Positions 1 to 5,530 of a stretch of 5,530 nucleotides of DNA are shown piece by piece. Within the stretch, counting starts at the first letter, position 1; each line of letters opens with the position of its first letter. The notes under the pieces were generated by a model that saw only the letters and a list, made by a program, of their open reading frames with translations, was not told where the DNA came from and did not search any database. This DNA comes from CAYYAQ01 sp964469555 (GTDB lineage Bacteria > Planctomycetota > UBA1135 > UBA2386), in contig CAYYAQ010000233.1 in NCBI GenBank assembly GCA_964469555.1, forward strand, positions 1-5,530, given 5' to 3'. The position numbers were made by a program, and so were the translations under genes.

Positions 1-22
1 CGATCGGGTGTTCGCGTTCGAA

Positions 23-3000
23 CTACCTGCAGATCGTCAGCTCGAGCGCGTTGCTGCCACGGAATCCGGTGTCCGCGCCGCTGAACGCCTGGAAGTACAC
101 GCGGAAGCCGAGGAGGCTCGTGGAGGCTCCAATGCCGATGGGGACCGCGGTGTGGCCGAAGTTGTCGGCGCGCAAGACGATCCTCGGCATCAAGGGTGCA
201 CCCACGAGCAACGCGACTTCGTTCGCCGGACTGAGCGGCGCCAGGTAGCCCGCGGAGCGCGACCAAAGGATGACGACGTAATCGTTCGGAGTCGAACCCT
301 TGCTCAGCAGCCAGATCAAGCGACCCAGTTGTGGCGCCGCCGAGGCATCGTAGGAGATCGTGTGCAGGTCCTGCTCGCGGCCCGAGAAGATCCGGCGGCA
401 CGCCGCCTCGTTGCTCTTCCGGGGCGTGGGTTCGGGGAAGGTCACGAGCGGGCCGACGCCGTCGTAGAGTCGGCCGAGCGAGATGTCTTGGACCTGCGGT
501 TCGAAGAAGAACCCGTCGAGCTTCGTCAACCCATCCTTCGCGATCAGGAACAGGCTCTCCCCGCCGGCGCTGAGCTTGAACGTCGCGTGCAGCGGACCCT
601 GCAGAGGTTGATTGTCAGCCCAGATCAACAACATCGCGCCGGGTTGCACGGTGGTGCCGGTCGGAATCCGCCACTTCGTCGGAAGCAGAAGGTCGTCGGT
701 CAGGTACATGCCGCCGGCGTCGAGGGCGACACTGCCCTTGTTGGTCAGCTCGATCCAGTCCTCCCGTTCGCTGGCCTGGTCCATGATGCCGGTCATGTTC
801 TTTGCCATGATCTCGTTGATCACGAGATCACACATTGTGAAGTCCGCTTCGTTCAGTGCGCTCCACACACCGCTGTCCAGCGCGCGGGATTTGACCGTGG
901 CCGCCGTCTTCAGCGTGATCGCCGTGGAATACGACTGTGCCGTCGAACTGACCGCGCCGCCGACCGCCCGTGGATCACTGCCGTCGAGCGTGAAGTAGAT
1001 CTTGCCCTTCGGCGCTGTGACCGAGAGTTTGAAGCCAGTCGTGATCTCCCCGCCGTGCTTGCTGAACGTCGGCGCCGTGACCGACGGATACAGGGACGCA
1101 GCCTGGAGCTGCCCGATGAGCTTGTCGCGTCGCTGCGGCAAGAACGTCTGTTTGATCCAGGCGATGGAGGGCTCCCAGTCCTTGTCGCGTTCACGGGGCG
1201 GCTGCACGCGGACGTCACCCCAGCGCGCGGACTCGGCGATGATGGCGGATCGAACCTCCCGAACTCGTCTGTCGAAGAGCGCATTCGCGATGCTCGGATC
1301 GAGTGGTCCGTTGTTGTAGAGCAGGCGATGCGCCCGGTCGCCGAACAGCACCCGGAACTCGGCGTTGGCACGCAGCTTCGCGTAGAGGTGGCCCGGTGAC
1401 TTGGAGCTGCTCACGCCGGTGACGTTGATGTTGACGTCGTTGAGGCAGATCTCCGCGTCCCAGTTGAAAAACTTGAACGGTCCCGCGGGCACGCGTCGCC
1501 GCGCCATGTACCAGTTGTTGTCCGGCCAGTCGGTTGTCCCGGCCCACTGATTGAGGGTCATGTAGTCCGCGAGGCTTTCGACGTCGACGTACTGCTGGAT
1601 GTTCGCGTAGGCCGCCGCGCTCGACAGCCCGCCGGTCGCGAGGGCCATGGCCTTGTCGAACGCGACGCTGTCGCCGTTGACGACCTCTCCTTGGAAGTGC
1701 TTGAGCACGTCGTAGTCCGCGCTCGAGCCGCCGAAGTAATGGGCCTGGAAGTCCGCGTCCGGTCGTTCGGACGGGTTGTAGAGACCCCAATACAGCCCAT
1801 TGACATAGAGGTGCGCGAACGCTCCGTGGGCGTCGACGCGACCCATGAACCGGTGCGCGTCACGGATGAACATGTCGCGCAAGTAGGTCGCTCCTTCCTT
1901 CGGATGGCTCGTGAACGCATCGTTGTACGCGCAGCGCAGCACCATCGTGTCGAGCTTCGCGCCTGCACCGAGGCCGAACAGATTTGTGTCGAGCGAGTTG
2001 GGGCCGTATCTTTCCTTGAAGACCACGCGCATCGCGTGCTTCGGTGTGCGCCACGGCTGCCGGCTTGCCCGGCCGTGGATCCGCACGCCGCATTCTCCCT
2101 GCACGTGGCGCCCCATCCGCGGATGGAGAATCTCGATCGACATGGACCGTTCCCACGCTTGCCCCTCCTGCAACGGGTTCGAGTAGATGCCTGTCTTCGT
2201 GTCGAACATGTCGGGGAGGTCGAACACGAGGGAGATCGATGGCAGGGACCGCAGAGAGTCGAGGATTTCCTTTCCGTAGGTCGGGCTCGTGACGATTCGC
2301 TGGTCCATGGCGTAATCGGCGACGGCCTTGTAGTTCGTGCTTCCTGTCCAGTGCGTGCCCCAGTTGTCGGGGAAGCCGGGGGACGTGTTTCCCTGCTTGA
2401 GGACGTCCGCGAGGAAGATGTAGCTGTGCGTATCACGCCGCGACAACGCAGTGGTTGCGCTGTAGGTGGCCGTGCGCAGGGTCGTGGTCTTGTTGATCGC
2501 GATCGGTGTCGAGTAGATCGTCCCGTGGCTGCGCGATGGTCGACTGCCATCGGTCGTGTAGCGGATCGTGGCGCTCGGTGTCAGCGTTCCCAGCTGGAGC
2601 GAGAACGCCTTGTCGTAGAAGCCGCGCACGACGTTTGGCGTGACGCGCTCCGCGATCGCTGTGTGGCCGGATCCGTTCTTCTTCCAAGCTGTGGGAGTGT
2701 CGAAGAACGCCAGGCTGCCGGTGTTGAGGCTCGGACCGTAGGAGACGTCGGGGTGCTGCTTTGGAAACGTGATCTGCGACGCGATCGTCACTCCGTTGGT
2801 CTTGACCAGCGCGAGGTAGTCACCGTTGTCGCCGTCGAGGCTGAAGTTCGTGTGCAGCGAGTTGTTCGCGAACTTCCGATTGAGTCCCGACGCGTGCACG
2901 ATCATGTAGCCGCCCGCGCTGATCCGGCGCGTGTCGACGCGGAACTTCCGCAGGTTGGCCGGGTCGTCGGTGAGATACCAGCCGTTCAAGTCGATCGAGC

Positions 3001-3160
3001 TGGTGCGCGGGTTGTGAATTTCGAACCAGTCGCTCAACCGACCGAGGTCATCGCGAATGGACGTCGCGTTGCGCGCCATGAGCTCCGTGATGACCGGGTC
3101 CTGGGCAGCGACGTTGGGTAGACACATCGCGAAAGTGAATAGTGTCGTTCGAAGGTGCAT
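23..3160 (-). CDS. Secreted CotH-kinase-family protein with paired lamin-tail and chitobiase-C-like domains
   Basis: Complete 1045-residue protein. The ATG start is chosen because a signal peptide begins there: MHLRTT, a hydrophobic stretch, and likely cleavage after VAA (residue 19). Domains in order: lamin-tail domain at about 22-142 (ITELMARN 24-31, DWFEIHN 44-50, YLTDD 62-66); chitobiase/hexosaminidase C-terminal-like repeat at about 170-248 (YTTDGSRP 201-208); CotH-like kinase core at about 305-575 with a helical tail to about 685; second chitobiase-C-like repeat at about 690-775 (FTLDGSDP 723-730); second lamin-tail domain at about 777-905 (INEIMAKN 781-788, DWIELTN 801-807, YLTDD 819-823); beta-rich C-terminal module at about 930-1045 ending SNALELTICR. 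In the core, K374 (PKHAMRVVFKERYG), D544/N548 (TTDWPDNNW) and D568 (FFNWDAE) look like the conserved CotH positions. CotH kinases use ATP to phosphorylate proteins such as Bacillus spore-coat proteins; the substrate here is unknown. Lamin-tail and chitobiase-C-like modules usually mediate binding or surface display. No Shine-Dalgarno sequence precedes the start. Family assignment is strong; kinase activity is inferred. Confidence 0.93.
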   Translation of the reverse strand: MHLRTTLFTFAMCLPNVAAQDPVITELMARNATSIRDDLGRLSDWFEIHNPRTSSIDLNGWYLTDDPANLRKFRVDTRRISAGGYMIVHASGLNRKFANNSLHTNFSLDGDNGDYLALVKTNGVTIASQITFPKQHPDVSYGPSLNTGSLAFFDTPTAWKKNGSGHTAIAERVTPNVVRGFYDKAFSLQLGTLTPSATIRYTTDGSRPSRSHGTIYSTPIAINKTTTLRTATYSATTALSRRDTHSYIFLADVLKQGNTSPGFPDNWGTHWTGSTNYKAVADYAMDQRIVTSPTYGKEILDSLRSLPSISLVFDLPDMFDTKTGIYSNPLQEGQAWERSMSIEILHPRMGRHVQGECGVRIHGRASRQPWRTPKHAMRVVFKERYGPNSLDTNLFGLGAGAKLDTMVLRCAYNDAFTSHPKEGATYLRDMFIRDAHRFMGRVDAHGAFAHLYVNGLYWGLYNPSERPDADFQAHYFGGSSADYDVLKHFQGEVVNGDSVAFDKAMALATGGLSSAAAYANIQQYVDVESLADYMTLNQWAGTTDWPDNNWYMARRRVPAGPFKFFNWDAEICLNDVNINVTGVSSSKSPGHLYAKLRANAEFRVLFGDRAHRLLYNNGPLDPSIANALFDRRVREVRSAIIAESARWGDVRVQPPRERDKDWEPSIAWIKQTFLPQRRDKLIGQLQAASLYPSVTAPTFSKHGGEITTGFKLSVTAPKGKIYFTLDGSDPRAVGGAVSSTAQSYSTAITLKTAATVKSRALDSGVWSALNEADFTMCDLVINEIMAKNMTGIMDQASEREDWIELTNKGSVALDAGGMYLTDDLLLPTKWRIPTGTTVQPGAMLLIWADNQPLQGPLHATFKLSAGGESLFLIAKDGLTKLDGFFFEPQVQDISLGRLYDGVGPLVTFPEPTPRKSNEAACRRIFSGREQDLHTISYDASAAPQLGRLIWLLSKGSTPNDYVVILWSRSAGYLAPLSPANEVALLVGAPLMPRIVLRADNFGHTAVPIGIGASTSLLGFRVYFQAFSGADTGFRGSNALELTICR

Positions 3161-3405
3161 GGGCGACGTGTGTCACTACATCGTAGCTGATCCTTCGGTT
3201 CTTTGGGGTCGAATCAAAGCGAGGATAGGCGTTCCAAGCCGCAATTTCGTGCGTCTCCCCCAGCAAGAACCCGACATCGCCGCCCAGCAGAATTTTGAAA
3301 GCCTGAGCCGAACTCGTATGGGCGCATCCCTTTGCTTGCACGTTCATCGAGTGCGGACTGAGCGAGGCCCAGCACACGGTCGGTAAGCGCCAACCGCTTC
3401 AGCGC

Positions 3406-3675
3406 CTATGCCGGCTTGCGCCCCCGGACCAGATGGTGGATATGGCCGCCGGCGCTCACGTATTCGCCGGCATCCATGGCAGCGAGAATCGGAGCCAACT
3501 TGTTGCGGGCCAGTGCCCACAGTTGAGGAAAACGGGCCTCGTCTCCCCCGCCGGCCAGACAGTCTCGGCGGCAATTCTCTTCGGTGCTTCCCAGCACCTC
3601 TGCCGCCTCAAAATCAGCCTTCTGGTCGCACCTCCAGGCCGCCCGCAAGCCCTGCCTCGCCAACCAGGCTGGCAC
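3406..3675 (-). pseudogene. Possible small ORF or gene remnant (89 codons, GTG start)
   Basis: The frame runs from GTG (3673-3675) to TAG (3406-3408). Its third codon positions are about 70-75 percent G or C by eye, similar to the start of the CotH-family gene. The C-terminal half is protein-like (RFPQLWALARNKLAPILAA, then HIHHLVRGRKPA). I do not recognise the family. Two signs suggest a decayed gene. The reading quality appears to continue upstream in a neighbouring frame (3676 to about 3740, RCNVMQHLSRPWPEIRRG), which would need a one-base shift near 3675. The same frame also stays open for 63 codons past the TAG, down to a TGA at 3214-3216 (ALKRLALTDRVLGLAQSALD and onward). No ribosome binding site is evident. 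It could also be a chance open frame in GC-rich DNA. Confidence 0.3.
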
Positions 3676-3741
3676 CGCGCCTGATCTCCGGCCAGGGCCG
3701 AGACAGGTGCTGCATGACGTTGCAGCGCAAGCGTGGTCGCG

Positions 3742-3782
3742 GCCGAGCTTCGGCTGATCGCTGACGGGCGCCCTGCGGCGCC
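3742..3782. repeat. Two adjacent short GC-rich hairpins
   Basis: The first is GCCGA-gct-TCGGC (3742-3754), a 5-bp perfect stem with a 3-base loop. The second is GGCGCC-ctgc-GGCGCC (3767-3782), a 6-bp all-G/C perfect stem with a 4-base loop. Twelve bases separate them. Neither is followed by a T-run on either strand, so they do not look like intrinsic terminators. They lie in sequence with no convincing gene. They may be structured leader RNA, a regulatory site or chance in GC-rich DNA. Confidence 0.4.
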
Positions 3783-3867
3783 GCCTGGGTTTGGGCCCGG
3801 TCGATGAGCATTGGCCCTGGGCGTGCTGGCTCCACGCGCACCTGTACCCAGACGTGAAACGCGGCGT

Positions 3868-3897
3868 ATGACATCATGGCCGTCTTTGGGATACGAT
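3868..3897 (+). promoter_or_regulatory. Candidate sigma-70-type promoter for the 3963 gene
   Basis: ATGACA (3868-3873) matches the -35 consensus TTGACA at 5 of 6 bases. TACGAT (3892-3897) matches the -10 consensus TATAAT at 4 of 6, keeping the important TA and final T. The spacer is 18 bases. Transcription would start near 3904, giving a leader of about 60 bases before the ATG at 3963. Found by eye only, and planctomycete promoters are poorly defined. Confidence 0.33.
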
Positions 3898-3908
3898 CGC
3901 GAGTTCGC

Positions 3909-3929
3909 CTGTGGCCGGCCCCGCCACAG
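3909..3929 (+). promoter_or_regulatory. Leader stem-loop upstream of the 3963 gene
   Basis: A perfect 7-bp inverted repeat, CTGTGGC (3909-3915) and GCCACAG (3923-3929), with a 7-base loop CGGCCCC. It ends 33 bases before the start codon and just downstream of the inferred transcription start, so it would be near the 5' end of the mRNA. It could stabilise the transcript, affect translation, or act as an operator in DNA form. No T-run follows, so it is not an intrinsic terminator. Confidence 0.45.
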
Positions 3930-3962
3930 CACTCAATCCTCTCGACAAGCACGGATTCAGAC

Positions 3963-5048
3963 ATGCACCTTCGCACCACCGTCCCGACCGTCCTGCTACT
4001 GGTCACCGGCCTCTGCGCCCAGGCCAAGTACGCGGTTTCCCCAGCCTACTTCGCCACGACCTTCGCCAAGGATGGCGCGTCCGTCTTCATGGGTGACGCG
4101 CCTTGCACCCACATGCAGATTCACCGGGATCTGGGGGCGACGGCCATGATGATCAAGGAGATCTCGTTCCGGCGCTACTTCTACGTCATGGACTCACCGG
4201 CCTTCACGGCGAGCATCTCCCTGGCCATGTCGATGGCCGCGCCAGCCGCCCCGACGCCGGTCTACAGCGCCAATCACAGCACGAACAAGACCGCGATCTA
4301 CAGGCCCGCCAGCCCGAAGACCTTCAGCTTCCCCAAGACTTCGTACAGCAGTACTCCGAAGTTCGAATACCACATCCCCTTCCCGACGGCGACGGCTCAC
4401 CTGCACGTCCCGACGACCAGTCTCTGCTGGGAGATGCGGGTACACAGCTCCACCGCCGGGAGTTTCACCTGGATCGATCGCGTCAACGCCGCCAAATCGG
4501 TGAAGGCCACCCCCGTTGGCAAGGGTTGCACAGGTCAGGGGCTGTCCTCGGCGCCGGCGCTCCAGAGTTCGATTGTCGAGGAGCCGGCGAAGAATCGCTT
4601 CCTCCTCTCGACCATGGCCGCCTCATTGCCCCGCAGTCAGTCCTACCTCCTGTGGTTCGGGCTCAGCAAGAAGCTCTGGGGTACGACCCCTCTGCCGCTG
4701 GACCTGAGCCCCATCGGCGGTCCCGGCTGCGCTATCAACACCGAGCCCATCGTTTCCCTCGGAGGCACGACCAGCTCGGCTGGGTTCATCACCTCCTACT
4801 ACCCACCACTGGGGACGGGAATCCCCTGCCCGAATACTCCTTCCTTCCAGGGCCTGCCGTTCTACATGCAATACTGGTGCGCTGATCCGACCAGGAAGTC
4901 GGGCTTGAAGGCGATCTTCTCCGAAGGGCAGGAGTTGGTCATCCCTGGCAGTTCCGCCCTGGCCAAGATCTACACCAAGAAGAATGCCTCGGCCACCAGT
5001 GGAACGGTCGTGTCGGGCACCGGCCTGGTCACACGGTTCACCTACTGA
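3963..5048 (+). CDS. Secreted protein of unknown function, planctomycete-type
   Basis: 361-residue protein ending in TGA. The ATG at 3963 is preferred over the in-frame ATG at 3876, because residues 1-21 form a clean signal peptide (MHLRTT, then hydrophobic VLLLVTGL, with an AQA cleavage site before K22), and the extra 29 upstream codons read as random sequence covering the promoter region. There is no lipobox. The mature part has six cysteines (residues 48, 155, 189, 256, 289, 306). Residues about 40-180 look beta-rich (QIHRDLG, ISFRRYF, LCWEMRV), with a Ser/Thr/Pro-rich stretch at about 100-152. Residues about 245-327 match, from memory, a module common at the C-terminus of exported planctomycete proteins: IGGPGC, then SFQGLPFYMQYWC, then a terminal strand. 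A tail of about 33 residues follows and ends VTRFTY. It lies divergent from the CotH-family gene and shares that gene's first six residues. No enzyme motif is visible. Function is unknown; that it is a real, exported protein is well supported. Confidence 0.85.
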   Translation: MHLRTTVPTVLLLVTGLCAQAKYAVSPAYFATTFAKDGASVFMGDAPCTHMQIHRDLGATAMMIKEISFRRYFYVMDSPAFTASISLAMSMAAPAAPTPVYSANHSTNKTAIYRPASPKTFSFPKTSYSSTPKFEYHIPFPTATAHLHVPTTSLCWEMRVHSSTAGSFTWIDRVNAAKSVKATPVGKGCTGQGLSSAPALQSSIVEEPAKNRFLLSTMAASLPRSQSYLLWFGLSKKLWGTTPLPLDLSPIGGPGCAINTEPIVSLGGTTSSAGFITSYYPPLGTGIPCPNTPSFQGLPFYMQYWCADPTRKSGLKAIFSEGQELVIPGSSALAKIYTKKNASATSGTVVSGTGLVTRFTY

Positions 5049-5243
5049 CCGCTAGCTGATTTGGCCAGACCGGAGGCGCGGACAGCGCTGAGTCTTCCGC
5101 GTCAGACCGGTGTCGGACAGGACCGGGCGAGGTCCTAGCGCTGGCCAGGGCCCAGACATTGGCCGGTGGCGCCCGTCGTTGCCCGCGTCGCCCCTGCATG
5201 GTGTCGCAGCCTGCTGAGGCAGCGCCAGCCCTGTTGGCAGGAG
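5049..5243. other. Intergenic, no gene seen
   Basis: Apart from the 5119-5136 hairpin, I see nothing I can support here. The region lies between the convergent 3' ends of the rightward secreted-protein gene and the leftward remnant. The short open frames on either strand show no protein-like composition, signal peptide or motif. Confidence 0.5.
5119..5136. repeat. Hairpin downstream of the 3963 gene
   Basis: AGGACC (5119-5124) pairs perfectly with GGTCCT (5131-5136) across the loop GGGCGA, 70 bases past the TGA at 5046-5048. There is no T-tract on either side, so an intrinsic terminator is not well supported. It might still mark the 3' end of the transcript. Longer flanking copies of the palindrome AGCGCT (5083-5088 and 5138-5143) also bracket the region. 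Confidence 0.3.
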
Positions 5244-5444
5244 CTATTGCTGGTACCAGATGTCGAACTCGGGAGAGCCCTCGATGGGCCACAGGACCGC
5301 GAAGTGGTGGATGACATCGCTGGCGATCAGCGACCAGGCAAGCGCCTTCACCCAGGTCCAGCCTGTTGGCCAGCGGTGTCGCAGCACACAGCCGAACGCG
5401 AGCAGGGAAGAGTGCCGGATGCGGTGCCCTGTCGGTGCGAGTGA
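5244..5444 (-). pseudogene. C-terminal fragment of a small membrane protein
   Basis: A 66-codon open stretch ending in TAG (5244-5246), with an in-frame TGA immediately upstream (5445-5447). No ATG is present; the first plausible start would be GTG at 5385-5387, giving 47 residues. The sequence reads as a genuine protein end: HRIRHSSLLAFGC, then the hydrophobic, tryptophan-rich WVKALAWSLIASDVIHHF, then VLWPIEGSPEFDIWYQQ. Third codon positions are mostly G or C from about codon 14 onward. The HRIRHSSLL segment recalls the HRxxTHSLL motif of DUF457/YdjM-type membrane-bound putative metal-dependent hydrolases, but the match is short and no N-terminal half with the family's Asp/His motif is found in any frame upstream. 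It is most likely the remnant of a broken gene; a very short membrane protein is the alternative. Confidence 0.45.
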
Positions 5445-5530
5445 TCAGGCGAGGTCGTTGCGCTCTCGGTTAATATGAACGGTCGCCTCCCGGAAGGACA
5501 CCCTCTCCCACAACTCCCTCTCGATCGGGT
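5445..5530 (-). CDS. Possible C-terminal end of a gene entering from the right edge
   Basis: Twenty-seven codons, open to the window edge and ending in TGA (5445-5447), translate to a charged, protein-like end (ERELWERVSFREATVHINRE, then RNDLA). About 22 of 27 third positions are G or C, as expected for coding DNA here. The frame is the same as that of the fragment immediately downstream, so the TGA either separates two genes with no gap or interrupts one gene. Too short to assign a family, and a competing plus-strand ATG at 5475 cannot be excluded. Confidence 0.3.
   Translation of the reverse strand, partial: PIERELWERVSFREATVHINRERNDLA

Larger units (their letters stand above)
3161..3867. 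other. Intergenic stretch between the divergent genes, no firm gene
   Basis: About 700 bp separate the CotH-family start from the promoter candidate of the rightward gene. The part next to the CotH-family gene (3161-3405) is the least GC-rich and should hold that gene's promoter. The only hint there is TACGAT read on the minus strand (3180-3185), 19 bases before the ATG, without a credible -35 box. The middle holds the doubtful minus-strand ORF at 3406-3675. Within that ORF, an inverted repeat with 7-bp arms (GCCGGCG at 3448-3454, CGCCGGC at 3465-3471) may simply be a by-product of GC-rich codons. The right part (3676-3867) has two adjacent small hairpins. I see no tRNA, terminal inverted repeats of an insertion sequence, or tandem repeat. 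Confidence 0.5.

Noticed and set aside
8..1399. 463-codon open frame on the plus strand
   Set aside because: It lies fully antisense to the CotH-family gene and its translation is Arg/Glu/Val-rich with no motif. Long antisense open frames are expected opposite a high-GC3 gene.
1558..2550. 330-codon minus-strand frame inside the CotH-family gene
   Set aside because: An alternate frame of the real gene with Ser/Thr/Arg-rich composition typical of shifted GC-rich codons.
1691..3121. 476-codon open frame on the plus strand
   Set aside because: Also antisense to the CotH-family gene, low-complexity (Val/Arg/Glu-rich), and without a signal peptide or recognisable domain.
3180..3185. TACGAT (minus strand) as the -10 box of the CotH-family gene
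   Set aside because: No sequence resembling TTGACA lies 16-18 bases upstream and there is no extended -10 motif, so the match is too weak to list as a promoter.
3048..3377. 109-codon minus-strand ORF overlapping the CotH-family start
   Set aside because: It runs into the signal-peptide region of the CotH-family gene in another frame and shows no motif.
3963..4025. Lipoprotein signal peptide because of Cys18 in the 3963 product
   Set aside because: The residues before the cysteine (TGL) do not fit a lipobox, which needs Gly, Ala or Ser directly before Cys. The AQA site fits ordinary signal peptidase I cleavage.
3614..4027. 137-codon minus-strand ORF crossing the promoter and start of the 3963 gene
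   Set aside because: It overlaps the start of a well-supported gene on the opposite strand, and most of it is low-complexity. Only a short part near 3680-3740 looks protein-like, and that is covered under the possible decayed gene.
4103..4885. 260-codon plus-strand frame overlapping the 3963 gene
   Set aside because: A shifted frame of the secreted-protein gene. Its translation is His/Arg/Gly-rich and lacks the signal peptide and module motifs found in the chosen frame.
5475..5530. Plus-strand ATG after TTAAT that could begin a gene running off the right edge
   Set aside because: Only 18 codons are visible. Third positions are not GC-biased, no ribosome binding site precedes it, and the minus-strand reading of the same bases has a stronger coding bias.

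Overview
This is a GC-rich window with two clearly real genes. Both encode exported proteins, they are divergently transcribed, and about 800 bp separates them. Everything else is weak or decayed. The likely source is a member of the Planctomycetota, probably uncultured or environmental. The reasons are: the lamin-tail/chitobiase-type/CotH mosaic protein; the C-terminal beta-rich modules on both proteins, which resemble those seen again and again on exported planctomycete proteins; the signal peptides ending near a CAQ or AAQ tripeptide; and the lack of Shine-Dalgarno sequences. This placement rests on recalled family patterns, not on a search.

Layout. Positions 23-3160 (minus) hold a complete 1045-residue secreted CotH-kinase-family protein. 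Its domain order is nearly mirror-symmetric: signal peptide, lamin-tail domain, chitobiase-C-terminal-like repeat, CotH kinase-like core, second chitobiase-C-like repeat, second lamin-tail domain, C-terminal beta module. Positions 3161-3962 are mostly intergenic. They contain a doubtful 89-codon minus-strand ORF (3406-3675) that may be a remnant, two adjacent small hairpins (3742-3782), and a plausible promoter plus leader hairpin for the next gene. Positions 3963-5048 (plus) encode a 361-residue secreted protein of unknown function. Positions 5049-5243 hold no gene that I can see. The right end (5244-5530, minus) has one reading frame broken by an in-frame TGA. The part downstream of that stop reads like the C-terminal end of a small membrane protein and is probably a gene remnant.

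Working together. The two main genes start with the same six residues (MHLRTT) and an identical 11-base start region. Both products are predicted to be exported, so they may act in the same cell-envelope or extracellular compartment. A kinase-substrate relation is possible but unproven: known CotH kinases phosphorylate secreted or coat proteins, and the neighbour has a Ser/Thr-rich middle. I found no tRNA, rRNA, CRISPR array, recognisable insertion sequence or defence system. I cannot support a claim of a wholly new system here. The best leads are the symmetric kinase architecture, the twin starts and the decaying right-end gene.
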